From NCBI GenBank assembly GCA_964441145.1, contig CAYTUB010000053.1:1-19318 (forward strand): a stretch of 19,318 bases of DNA, given 5' to 3'. Positions 13,722 through 19,318 of the stretch are shown piece after piece. Numbering within the stretch: the stretch's first letter is position 1; each line of letters begins with the position of its first letter. The notes beneath the pieces were generated by a model. The model made no database searches. It was not told the origin of the DNA and was given only the letters and a program-made list of their open reading frames with translations. The position numbers and the translations under genes are program-made. This DNA comes from SHLQ01 sp964441145 (GTDB lineage Bacteria > Actinomycetota > Acidimicrobiia > Acidimicrobiales > SHLQ01).

Positions 13722-14861
13722 CTAGGCAGCAACCTGAGGAGCGTCGCTTTTGCTTTCGCCTTCGGCCAGCTCGGTGAATTGCCAGCCGTCATCGCTCTCG
13801 CCGACGACATGGCAATGATTGGCAACTTCCCACAACGCCCGCCGAATCGGAGTGGGGTTGTAGCGATAGAGCTCGGGGAAGGCCGCTTTGATTGCCTCGG
13901 TCGCTTTGCGAGCGTTGTAGTGAGGGATCTTCGCGTCGAGATGGTGCGCAACGTGAGTGGTCCCGATGCGGTGATGCAAAAGGTCGGCGATTGGACCATA
14001 GGGGCGATCGACCGAGCAGAACGCGCCGCGAATAAATGACCATTCATCATCGTCGTAGTGAGGAACGTCGTGATCGGTGTGCTGGAGCCAGGTGTAGGTC
14101 ACAAGCCATGCATTCGTCACCAGGTACGGGCCGATGTAAATCGCCAATACCTGCAACGGGCTGACAGCGATGGCCCACCAGATCAACAACCCAAGGGTTA
14201 CCAGAACACCAATGGAAGAGACCCGTACTTTGTTCTTCCAACGGTCAGGAAACAGCGCTTGGCTGAACGGTCGAGAGGGCCAGAAGTGGTTGGTGATACC
14301 TCGATCGGCGCCACCGGTTGCGCCGATGAGCAAGTACAGCGGCCAACCGGCCATCAGTCGGGAAGCGATCGTGAACGCACCATGAGTGCGTCGACCGAGG
14401 CGCTTACGAATCCGAAGCGTCCGCTGTCCGCGATATGTGGTTGCACGCTTTGGTACGTGCGTTTCGCCCTCGACGATGTGGTTGGTCTTTCCGTGATGGA
14501 TTGCGTGGCTTCGTTGCCAAGAGAAGTACGGAACCAGCAGTGCCGAGTGCAGCACGTAGCCAAATGCATCCTGTGCTCTGGTGCCGTTAGCGAAAGCCCG
14601 GTGTCCGCATTCGTGCGCTGCCACCCAGACACCGGTGGCGGCGGTGCCGTTGACGTAGGCATAGGCGAGCCAGACAGGGGTCCATGGCCATGTGAGCGGA
14701 ACAAACAGCAATGCCAGGATCCCGAGACCGACCGTCAGCACAAGCGACATGAGGGCGTAGGGCAGGGAACGGGCGAATGATCGCTCGAAGCATTCCTTGG
14801 GGATAGCGGCCTTTACTTGTGCTGTCGTTGGGAGCGTCGTCGTAGGTGTTGCAATCGCCAC
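13722..14861 (-). CDS. FAD2-like membrane fatty-acid desaturase (delta-12 type)
   Basis: This 379-residue integral membrane di-iron desaturase inserts a double bond into acyl chains. Three histidine boxes are visible: HECGH (83-87), HAIHH (119-123) and HVAHH (303-307). Between them are hydrophobic stretches at about 38-70, 98-112 and 215-258. Whole blocks resemble eukaryotic FAD2/FAD6-type delta-12 desaturases rather than usual bacterial DesA: 'KAAIPKECFERS' before the first helix, 'PYFSWQRSHAIHH', 'LQHTDHDVPHY', 'FIRGAFCSVDRPYG' and 'THVAHHLDAKIPHYNA'. The start is a GTG at 14861 directly after an in-frame TAG, so it cannot be longer in this frame. The gene stands alone, about 100 bases downstream of the DUF1853 gene and 128 bases upstream of the hydrolase-like start. 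Regiochemistry is inferred only from similarity. Confidence 0.93.
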   Translation of the reverse strand: MAIATPTTTLPTTAQVKAAIPKECFERSFARSLPYALMSLVLTVGLGILALLFVPLTWPWTPVWLAYAYVNGTAATGVWVAAHECGHRAFANGTRAQDAFGYVLHSALLVPYFSWQRSHAIHHGKTNHIVEGETHVPKRATTYRGQRTLRIRKRLGRRTHGAFTIASRLMAGWPLYLLIGATGGADRGITNHFWPSRPFSQALFPDRWKNKVRVSSIGVLVTLGLLIWWAIAVSPLQVLAIYIGPYLVTNAWLVTYTWLQHTDHDVPHYDDDEWSFIRGAFCSVDRPYGPIADLLHHRIGTTHVAHHLDAKIPHYNARKATEAIKAAFPELYRYNPTPIRRALWEVANHCHVVGESDDGWQFTELAEGESKSDAPQVAA

Positions 14862-14961
14862 CTATGCAGGATGCCACTCCCGGGGGAATTTGCGTGGTTA
14901 CCTCGGGGTCAATTACGCGTTGTTCACCAACTTTTTGAGCCGAGCCACCATTATCGGGGCC

Positions 14962-15792
14962 CTAGATCCGATTGGGCCACTGATCGGAGACCACGAAGAG
15001 CCGCTCATCCTCAGTGGGCCAGAGGCCGGAGTCCACGTTTGAACGCCCGCTGAGCATCACGGGATGGGCTGTTCCCGCAAAGTGTTTAGCGAGTGTTTTT
15101 ATGAGCTCTGCAGTGTCGAGCACGTCAGCGGTCGCGACCGGTGCAAACCAATGTGGCTTCTGGACGATTGCAAAGGACGTGTGTGCCGATTCGAGGGAGT
15201 GGAGCTCACTTGCTCGAAGCCATCGTCCTCGCACGTGATCTTTGGAGAGCCGATGCGGGCTGGAAATCTCCGCCTCGTCGTGGTGATAGAAGATCATGCC
15301 CTTTACCAGACCATGTCGATCCCCAACATCGTCGACACGGTCGACGCTTGACATCAATTGCTTGTCGAACAGCTTCGTAGTCTTGGCCTCAAAGCTGTCC
15401 CGCGCGTTTGGCCCTGGGAACTCACTGGGCTCGCTCCCGGGAGCGCATAAGAAGTACTTCACCGATGCCTCACAGTGCACCAGCGTTCCGGTCTCATCAC
15501 GGTAGAGAAAGTCGATTTCGCCCACGGTGACCTTGTCGTCTTTGAGCTGTAGTCCGGTGGCGACGACTTCAACCTCGCGTACGTGTTGGAGCCAGTAGTG
15601 AATCAGCTGCTCGAAATACCGGCCGACTCGATGCGCGGGCGGTTCGGTTTGCAGGAATCCAACCAGGTGTTCCTTATCGATATCGTCGAGGTCGAGCGGT
15701 GGTGTTGGCGCAACGTTGGACCCGTCGACCAGCGATGGTGAGTTGATCGCCCAGGCCAAGTCGAGTGCAGCCTGCGTTGGCTCGCCTGGCAT
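14962..15792 (-). CDS. DUF1853 family protein
   Basis: This is a 276-residue protein. Family features are the N-terminal 'ALDLAWAINSPSLV', 'RVGRYFEQLIHYWL' (55-68), 'VGEIDFLY' (90-97), 'VHCEASVKYFL' (106-116), 'PGPNARDSFEAKTTKLFDKQL' compressed around 127-146, and 'GMIFYHH'. E92/D94 and E108/K112 have the look of a PD-(D/E)XK nuclease-like core with a shifted lysine. That is an inference from spacing, not an assignment of activity. The frame is open to 15984, but I chose the ATG at 15792. The 64 extra residues are arginine-rich shadow sequence antisense-phased to trhO, and the chosen start lies 5 bases after the trhO stop. It is most likely co-transcribed with trhO. The function is unknown. 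Confidence 0.88.
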   Translation of the reverse strand: MPGEPTQAALDLAWAINSPSLVDGSNVAPTPPLDLDDIDKEHLVGFLQTEPPAHRVGRYFEQLIHYWLQHVREVEVVATGLQLKDDKVTVGEIDFLYRDETGTLVHCEASVKYFLCAPGSEPSEFPGPNARDSFEAKTTKLFDKQLMSSVDRVDDVGDRHGLVKGMIFYHHDEAEISSPHRLSKDHVRGRWLRASELHSLESAHTSFAIVQKPHWFAPVATADVLDTAELIKTLAKHFAGTAHPVMLSGRSNVDSGLWPTEDERLFVVSDQWPNRI

Positions 15793-15797
15793 CTCAG

Positions 15798-16742
15798 CTA
15801 TCCGTGCGGTGCGAGATGGAGACCGCCGCGCGCTTCGGCAAACAGCACCTGCCGGTGACGCTCGCGGAGGCGTTCGGCTCGATCTTGGGTGAGGTCGTCG
15901 ATGCAACGGCCGCAGCTGACGCCTTCTTCGTATTCGCGAGCCGAGCGCTCGGTGTCGCCGAGGACCCGTCGACACCCTCGGCACAGCGTGTAGTCGCCCG
16001 GCTGGAGGTCGTGGTCGACGGTGACCCGTTCATCGAACACAAAGCATTCGCCTCGCCACATCGATTCGGCGGGGTCGACATCTTCGAGGTACTGGAGGAT
16101 CCCGCCCTTGAGATGGAAGACCTCATCGAAGCCTTGGTCGAGCATGTACGACGAGGCCTTCTCGCAGCGAATGCCGCCGGTGCAAAACATGGCCACCTTC
16201 GGATGGTCTGCGGGGTCGAGCGTGTCTACAAACTCTGCGAACTCGCCGAAGGACTCCGTGCCGGGATCGACGGCATTTTCGAAGGAGCCCAGTGCCACCT
16301 CTTCGAGGTTGCGGGTATCGATAACCAAAACGTCGGACCCCGAGATGATGTCGTTCCAATCGGTCGGGTCGACATAGGTTCCGACACGAGTAGTCGGGTC
16401 GACGGGCTTTCCGAAGGTGACAATCTCCTTCTTGAGGCGCACCTTCATCCTGCGGAAGGGGAGCTGGTGGCTGAGAGATTCCTTCACTTCCAGATCAGCG
16501 AAACGCTCATCGATCCGCAACCACTCGAAGATCTCATCGGTTGCTTCCCGAGGTGCCGCGACGGTGCCGTTGATCCCTTCGGTGGCCAGCAAGATCGACC
16601 CGCGCATGCCGACCGTTTCGCATCGTGTGAGCAGCTGATCGCGGATCGCCTCATAGTCGGGCAGTGAGACGAACTTATAAAACGCGGTGACGACGACAGG
16701 GTTTTCTGTTGTGCGGGGGTCTCCCGATTGCTGGTCGCTCAC
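15798..16742 (-). CDS. trhO: Rhodanese-domain tRNA uridine(34) hydroxylase
   Basis: This 314-residue protein of the TrhO/YceA family uses oxygen to form 5-hydroxyuridine at the wobble position of tRNAs. The N-terminal ferredoxin-like part starts 'VVVTAFYKFVSLPDY' with 'GMRGSILLATEGINGTVA'. The central rhodanese domain has 'VLVIDTRN' and the active loop with Cys187 in CTGGIRCEK. The C-terminal cysteines in 'LCRGCRR' and 'VSCGRCI' match the family's metal-binding-like tail. The frame is open to 17120, overlapping the neighbouring RTX gene, but the real start is the GTG at 16742. There the sequence becomes family-like, and a weak GGGA precedes it. It follows the terminator of the spondin-RTX gene and leads into the DUF1853 gene after 5 bases. 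Confidence 0.93.
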   Translation of the reverse strand: MSDQQSGDPRTTENPVVVTAFYKFVSLPDYEAIRDQLLTRCETVGMRGSILLATEGINGTVAAPREATDEIFEWLRIDERFADLEVKESLSHQLPFRRMKVRLKKEIVTFGKPVDPTTRVGTYVDPTDWNDIISGSDVLVIDTRNLEEVALGSFENAVDPGTESFGEFAEFVDTLDPADHPKVAMFCTGGIRCEKASSYMLDQGFDEVFHLKGGILQYLEDVDPAESMWRGECFVFDERVTVDHDLQPGDYTLCRGCRRVLGDTERSAREYEEGVSCGRCIDDLTQDRAERLRERHRQVLFAEARGGLHLAPHG

Positions 16743-16806
16743 GTTCCCAGTGTGTGTCTCCCGCCGCGATTTCACTACCCGGCTGAACCCGTCGTCAAAA
16801 CGAGAA

Positions 16807-16839
16807 ACGGGCGCCGGCTCGAAAAGAACCGGCGCCCGT
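16807..16839 (-). terminator. Terminator hairpin downstream of the first spondin-RTX gene
   Basis: ACGGGCGCCGG (16807-16817) and CCGGCGCCCGT (16829-16839) form a perfect 11-bp GC-rich stem with an 11-base loop. It lies 30 bases past the stop at 16870. On the minus strand it is followed by TTCTCGTTTT. The same hairpin sequence, slightly diverged, follows the upstream paralogue at 18269-18298. Confidence 0.8.
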
Positions 16840-16869
16840 ACACCACCTGGGCTCTCGCGATTGGAGAAG

Positions 16870-18180
16870 CTAGACGAGTACGCAGCGATTAACGACCTCG
16901 TCGAGGCCGTCGGGGTCCATAGCGCAGGTGTCGCTGCCGGCATCACCGTTATGCACATCGAGGCCGCTGCCACCGTCGAGGGTGTCGGCCTTCTTGCCAC
17001 CTCGGAGGGTGTCGTTTCCGGGACCACCGTCGAGGGTGTCGGTGCCGTTGTTTCCACGCAGGATATCGAAGCCGAAATCACCGAGAAGGACGTCGGCCCC
17101 GTTGTCACCGCTGATGTCATCGGCGCCGCCGTTGCCGGTGATGGTGTCGTTGCCTCGGCCGCCAGCGATTAGGTCGTTGCCATCCTGTCCGAAGATCTCG
17201 TCGTTGCCTCGGCCGCCCCCGATGTCATCGTTGCCACTTCCGCCGAAGAGGATGTCCTTCCCGGTGCCACCCCTGATCCTGTCGTCGCCGCCTTCGCCGC
17301 AGATGACGTCATTTCCGCCAAGCCCGTTGATGTCATCGGCAGCGTCGGTTCCAAAGATCACGTCGTCACCGTCGGTTGGCATCTCGCCGAGAGCGAGGTC
17401 TACGGTCACCGGTTGGTTGCCGCAGGTCAGAGCGGGTGCGACGGAGATGGTGATCCTGGCAATTGGCTCTTGCTGGTCGAGTCCATCAGCGATGGTCGTG
17501 CCTGCTGCGGTGTCGGCGCCTACATAGGGTTCGAGTCCATCGGTGAGAGGCAAGACGCCGTCGGCGGTTTCGGTTGCTGTGGATGCTGGGGCTTCGACGA
17601 ATGGGAGTCCCATCACGTTGTTTGCCTCGGTGCCGGCGTCGTAGACGTCCTCAGCGAAGATCAAAATCTCGACTGGACCGAGTGCGTTACCAGCAGCGTC
17701 AAAGATCGGGTACGCAGTGGGGTCTTCGTTGCCGAAGAATGCGTCGTTTGACGGAAGCATCATGGAAGCGAACGAGAAGTACGGGTAGGCCGCAGCATTG
17801 ATCACCGTAATCGCGCTCTCAAAGGTTGCCCCTGGTGCGATCGGCGTGGTGCCAACGGTCGTTTGCAAACGGCTACCGGAATCGAACTCTCCCGCGAGAG
17901 CGGTGGGGTCTCCGTCTTCAGCGAGTGCTTCGAGGCCTGGGGTTGGCTGTGCGCCTTCGTCGAAGAGGTCAAAGTCGCCACTGTGGAGTCCGGCCCAGAC
18001 TTCAGTGAAGAAGAATCCATCGCTGTCCTGGAGGTTCTCTACTTCGATGCGGACCTCATCGTCGGGTTCACCGAATTGTGCGCCGACCTGGGACGGTGTT
18101 GCTACGAGGGTTGTTGCGAGGACCGCGAGAGCAACGAATGCACGCCACCCTCTTCCTCGCCTAGTCAGATTTCGTGTCAT
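16870..18180 (-). CDS. Secreted spondin-domain protein with RTX calcium-binding repeats
   Basis: This is a 436-residue exported protein. Residues 1-34 form a Sec signal peptide (RRGRGWRAFVALAVLATTLV core, cleavage near VGA-QF). Residues about 42-245 are a spondin_N domain, recognised by 'VRIEVENL', 'PGLEALAEDGD' and 'FSFASMMLPSNDAFFG'. Residues about 270-415 are some fifteen GGxGxDxUx nonapeptides that should bind calcium and fold as a beta-roll outside the cell. The end is a compact cap with 'GSDTCAMDPDGLDEVV..C'. Cysteines 253, 294, 419 and 433 are all conserved in the neighbouring paralogue, suggesting two disulfides. The ATG at 18180 has an excellent AGGAGAG site six bases upstream; the frame extends to 18252 without support. 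The role is unknown; adhesion or matrix binding is likely. The RTX repeats alone do not make it a haemolysin. Confidence 0.9.
   Translation of the reverse strand: MTRNLTRRGRGWRAFVALAVLATTLVATPSQVGAQFGEPDDEVRIEVENLQDSDGFFFTEVWAGLHSGDFDLFDEGAQPTPGLEALAEDGDPTALAGEFDSGSRLQTTVGTTPIAPGATFESAITVINAAAYPYFSFASMMLPSNDAFFGNEDPTAYPIFDAAGNALGPVEILIFAEDVYDAGTEANNVMGLPFVEAPASTATETADGVLPLTDGLEPYVGADTAAGTTIADGLDQQEPIARITISVAPALTCGNQPVTVDLALGEMPTDGDDVIFGTDAADDINGLGGNDVICGEGGDDRIRGGTGKDILFGGSGNDDIGGGRGNDEIFGQDGNDLIAGGRGNDTITGNGGADDISGDNGADVLLGDFGFDILRGNNGTDTLDGGPGNDTLRGGKKADTLDGGSGLDVHNGDAGSDTCAMDPDGLDEVVNRCVLV
16936..17373 (-). repeat. RTX nonapeptide repeat region of the first spondin-RTX gene
   Basis: Degenerate 27-base units encode GGxGxDxUx repeats such as GGSGNDDIG, GGRGNDEIF and GGRGNDTIT. 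The periodicity leaves long open frames on the opposite strand, which are artefacts. Confidence 0.85.
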
Positions 18181-18186
18181 GTGTAT

Positions 18187-18193
18187 CTCTCCT
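18187..18193 (-). promoter_or_regulatory. Strong ribosome-binding site fixing the start of the first spondin-RTX gene
   Basis: AGGAGAG on the minus strand, six bases before the ATG at 18180, is the best Shine-Dalgarno match noted in the window and excludes the longer frame beginning at 18252. Confidence 0.8.
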
Positions 18194-18268
18194 GGTTCGT
18201 GTTGTGAGATTAGTCGAACTGGCCGAGAACCTGTTCCATTTGGCAGAGTCATCAGCGGGAGCGCGAAA

Positions 18269-18298
18269 CGGGCGCCGGTTCCAAAGAACCGACGCCCG
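18269..18298 (-). terminator. Terminator hairpin downstream of the second spondin-RTX gene
   Basis: CGGGCGCCGGTTC (18269-18281) and GAACCGACGCCCG (18286-18298) form a 13-bp stem with a 4-base loop. The single odd pair is a G-U wobble in minus-strand RNA but a C-A mismatch in plus-strand RNA. This shows the structure serves the minus-strand gene ending at 18360. It is homologous to the hairpin at 16807-16839. Only a short U run (TTT) follows. Confidence 0.75.
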
Positions 18299-18320
18299 CT
18301 GCGTATGTATGCTTCGTGAG

Positions 18321-18340
18321 AAGCTCGGGTATACGAGCTT
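18321..18340. repeat. Hairpin between the second spondin-RTX stop and its terminator
   Basis: AAGCTCG (18321-18327) and CGAGCTT (18334-18340) pair perfectly around a 6-base loop. It lies in the 3' untranslated region of the upstream paralogue and could stabilise mRNA or assist termination. Confidence 0.45.
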
Positions 18341-18341
18341 G

Positions 18342-18355
18342 CCTAGACCACTAGG
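18342..18355. repeat. Small hairpin directly after the second spondin-RTX stop codon
   Basis: CCTAG (18342-18346) and CTAGG (18351-18355) pair around ACCA. It is the first of three successive hairpins (with 18321-18340 and 18269-18298) in about 90 bases. The stem is short, so it carries little weight alone. Confidence 0.3.
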
Positions 18356-18359
18356 TCAC

Positions 18360-19318
18360 CTAAACAAGCTGGCAGCTTCGAGCGACCTCGTCGAGACCAT
18401 CGGGGTCTGTAGCACAGGTATCGCTGCCGCTATCACCAGCGTTGATGTCTTGGCCAACGCCCCCGTCGAGTGTGTCGGCCTTCTTGCCACCGCGGAGGAT
18501 GTCATCACCGTTCTCGCCGATGAGGTCGTCGGCGCCGTTGCCGCCCAAGAGAAGGTCGCTGCTGAAGCCTCCATAGAGCGTGTCGCTTCCGTTGCCACCG
18601 CGGAGGATGTCGTCGCCGCCGTTGCCGAGGATGGTGTCGTTGCCTCGATCTCCCGAGAGAGTATCGACGCCGCCGTTGCCGTAGACGGTGTCGTTGCCCC
18701 GGCCAGCTCGGACCGTGTCGTCACCGCCACCACCGAAGACAATGTCGTCTCCAGCGCCAGCGTTGATGGTGTCATTACCACCCTCACCACAGATGACGTC
18801 GTTTCCACCGAGACCGGCGATGACATCGTCACCGTCGGTTCCGAGGATCACGTCGTCACCATCGGTTGGCATCTCACCGAGGGCGAGGTTCACGGTGATG
18901 TCTTCGCCGCCGCAGCTGCGGGTAGCCGTTCCCGCGTACACGGTGATCTTGGCAATTGGCTCTTCAGCGTCAAGTCCATCAGCGATGGTGGTGCCTGCTG
19001 CGGTCTCGGCGCCTACATAGGGTTCGAGTCCATCGGTGACAGGCAAGACGCCGTCGTTGGTTTCGGTTGCCGTGGTTCCTGCTGCGGCTGGGACGAATGG
19101 GAGTCCCTCTACGTTGTTTGCCTCGGTGCCGGCGTCGTAGATGTCCTCAGCGAAGATGTAGATCTCGACTGGACCGGTGGCGTTACCCACAGAGTCGAAG
19201 ATTTGGTACGCAGCAGGGTTCTCGTTGCCGAAGAATGCGTCGTTTGATGGAAGCATCATCGAGGCGAACGAGAAGTACGGGTAGGCCGCAGGGTTGATCA
19301 CATCGATGGAGCTCTCAA
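18360..19318 (-). CDS. Second spondin-domain/RTX secreted protein (5' end missing, cut by the right edge)
   Basis: The last 318 residues of a paralogue of the gene at 16870-18180 are visible. The frame continues without a start to the window edge; an internal GTG at 19301 is not the true start, because the preceding residues (ESSID) align with ESAIT in the paralogue. Aligned blocks include 'YPYFSFASMMLPSNDAFFGNE', given here as two parts, YPYFSFASMM and LPSNDAFFGN. Others are 'DAGTEANNV', 'LALGEMPTDGDDVI', and the RTX repeats ending 'GGKKADTLDGG' and 'GSDTCATDPDGLDEVA'. All four cysteines are conserved with the other copy. It should carry a signal peptide and the start of spondin_N beyond the edge. 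The tandem arrangement with matching terminators shows segmental duplication. Confidence 0.88.
   Translation of the reverse strand, partial: ESSIDVINPAAYPYFSFASMMLPSNDAFFGNENPAAYQIFDSVGNATGPVEIYIFAEDIYDAGTEANNVEGLPFVPAAAGTTATETNDGVLPVTDGLEPYVGAETAAGTTIADGLDAEEPIAKITVYAGTATRSCGGEDITVNLALGEMPTDGDDVILGTDGDDVIAGLGGNDVICGEGGNDTINAGAGDDIVFGGGGDDTVRAGRGNDTVYGNGGVDTLSGDRGNDTILGNGGDDILRGGNGSDTLYGGFSSDLLLGGNGADDLIGENGDDILRGGKKADTLDGGVGQDINAGDSGSDTCATDPDGLDEVARSCQLV
18420..18866 (-). repeat. RTX nonapeptide repeat region of the second spondin-RTX gene
   Basis: About sixteen degenerate GGxGxDxUx units such as GGGGDDTVR, GNGGVDTLS and GGNGSDTLY are encoded in 27-base periods. Boundaries are approximate. 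The opposite-strand open frame across it is a by-product of the repeat. Confidence 0.82.

Noticed and set aside
15793..15984. Arginine-rich N-terminal extension of the DUF1853 protein
   Set aside because: It overlaps the trhO 3' end and is low-complexity shadow sequence; family similarity begins at the ATG at 15792.
15765..16667. 300-codon plus-strand frame opposite trhO
   Set aside because: trhO on the minus strand has full family motifs including the rhodanese Cys loop. The plus-strand product looks like no known protein.
18227..18236. GAAC-CT-GTTC resembling a second LexA box upstream of the first spondin-RTX gene
   Set aside because: The spacer is 2 bases instead of 4, so the half-site spacing does not fit a LexA dimer.
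18174..19247. Long plus-strand open frame (357 codons) across the second spondin-RTX gene
   Set aside because: It is antisense to a well-supported RTX coding region. The 27-base repeat keeps the opposite strand open, and the product is a repetitive V/A/D-rich string with no family features.
16870..19318. Calling the RTX proteins haemolysins/toxins
   Set aside because: RTX nonapeptides are generic calcium-binding folds. There is no acyltransferase or type I secretion gene here, and the visible copy has a Sec signal and spondin domain.

Overview
The window is a GC-rich chromosomal segment. It most likely comes from an actinobacterium (Actinomycetota), possibly a marine or freshwater Acidimicrobiia such as an Ilumatobacter relative. 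The phylum is supported by an Rpf/transglycosylase-like secreted protein, a 'GVDEPD-VKTDG' beta-propeller lipoprotein, a small CPGC/HWH..C zinc protein typical of actinobacteria, many GTG/TTG starts, and a Gram-positive-type LexA box. The class-level guess is inference. No rRNA, tRNA, transposon, phage gene or CRISPR array is visible. Coding density is high and no gap exceeds 300 bases.

Layout. (1) 1-2890, minus strand: an auto-regulated efflux-type operon, PadR repressor -> ABC ATPase -> FtsX/MacB-type permease. The genes overlap by 4 bases at each junction, and a perfect 12-bp palindrome lies in the promoter. The permease runs off the left edge. (2) 2913-6217: a small two-helix membrane protein, then on the plus strand an S9-family serine peptidase and a secreted Rpf-like muralytic protein with an acidic 15-residue repeat. 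(3) 6238-8223, minus: DUF1697 protein -> small lipoprotein -> AlkB-type dioxygenase. alkB has a GAAC-N4-GTTC LexA-type box just upstream. (4) 8328-10676, minus: a large beta-propeller lipoprotein preceded by an ECF-sigma-like promoter (GGAACC-N16-CGT). (5) 10804-13593, minus: three tightly packed genes for an uncharacterised helical/alpha-beta-hydrolase protein, a mini zinc protein and a gamma-glutamylcyclotransferase-like protein. (6) 13722-14861, minus: a membrane fatty-acid desaturase that closely resembles plant/fungal FAD2. (7) 14962-16742, minus: trhO (tRNA U34 hydroxylation) followed after 5 bases by a DUF1853 protein. (8) 16870-19318, minus: two tandem paralogous secreted proteins with a spondin_N domain and RTX calcium-binding repeats. 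Each is followed by a near-identical terminator hairpin, so the duplication included the terminator. The second copy is cut by the right edge.

Most of the window is envelope, secretion and housekeeping accessory content rather than a defence or mobile island. The items most worth follow-up are the spondin-RTX tandem pair with its conserved cysteine cap, the FAD2-like desaturase, the SOS-box/alkB linkage, the PadR operator and the unrecognised hydrolase operon. I did not find a convincing wholly new multi-gene system. The hydrolase/zinc-protein/GGCT-like trio is the best candidate for an undescribed functional unit.
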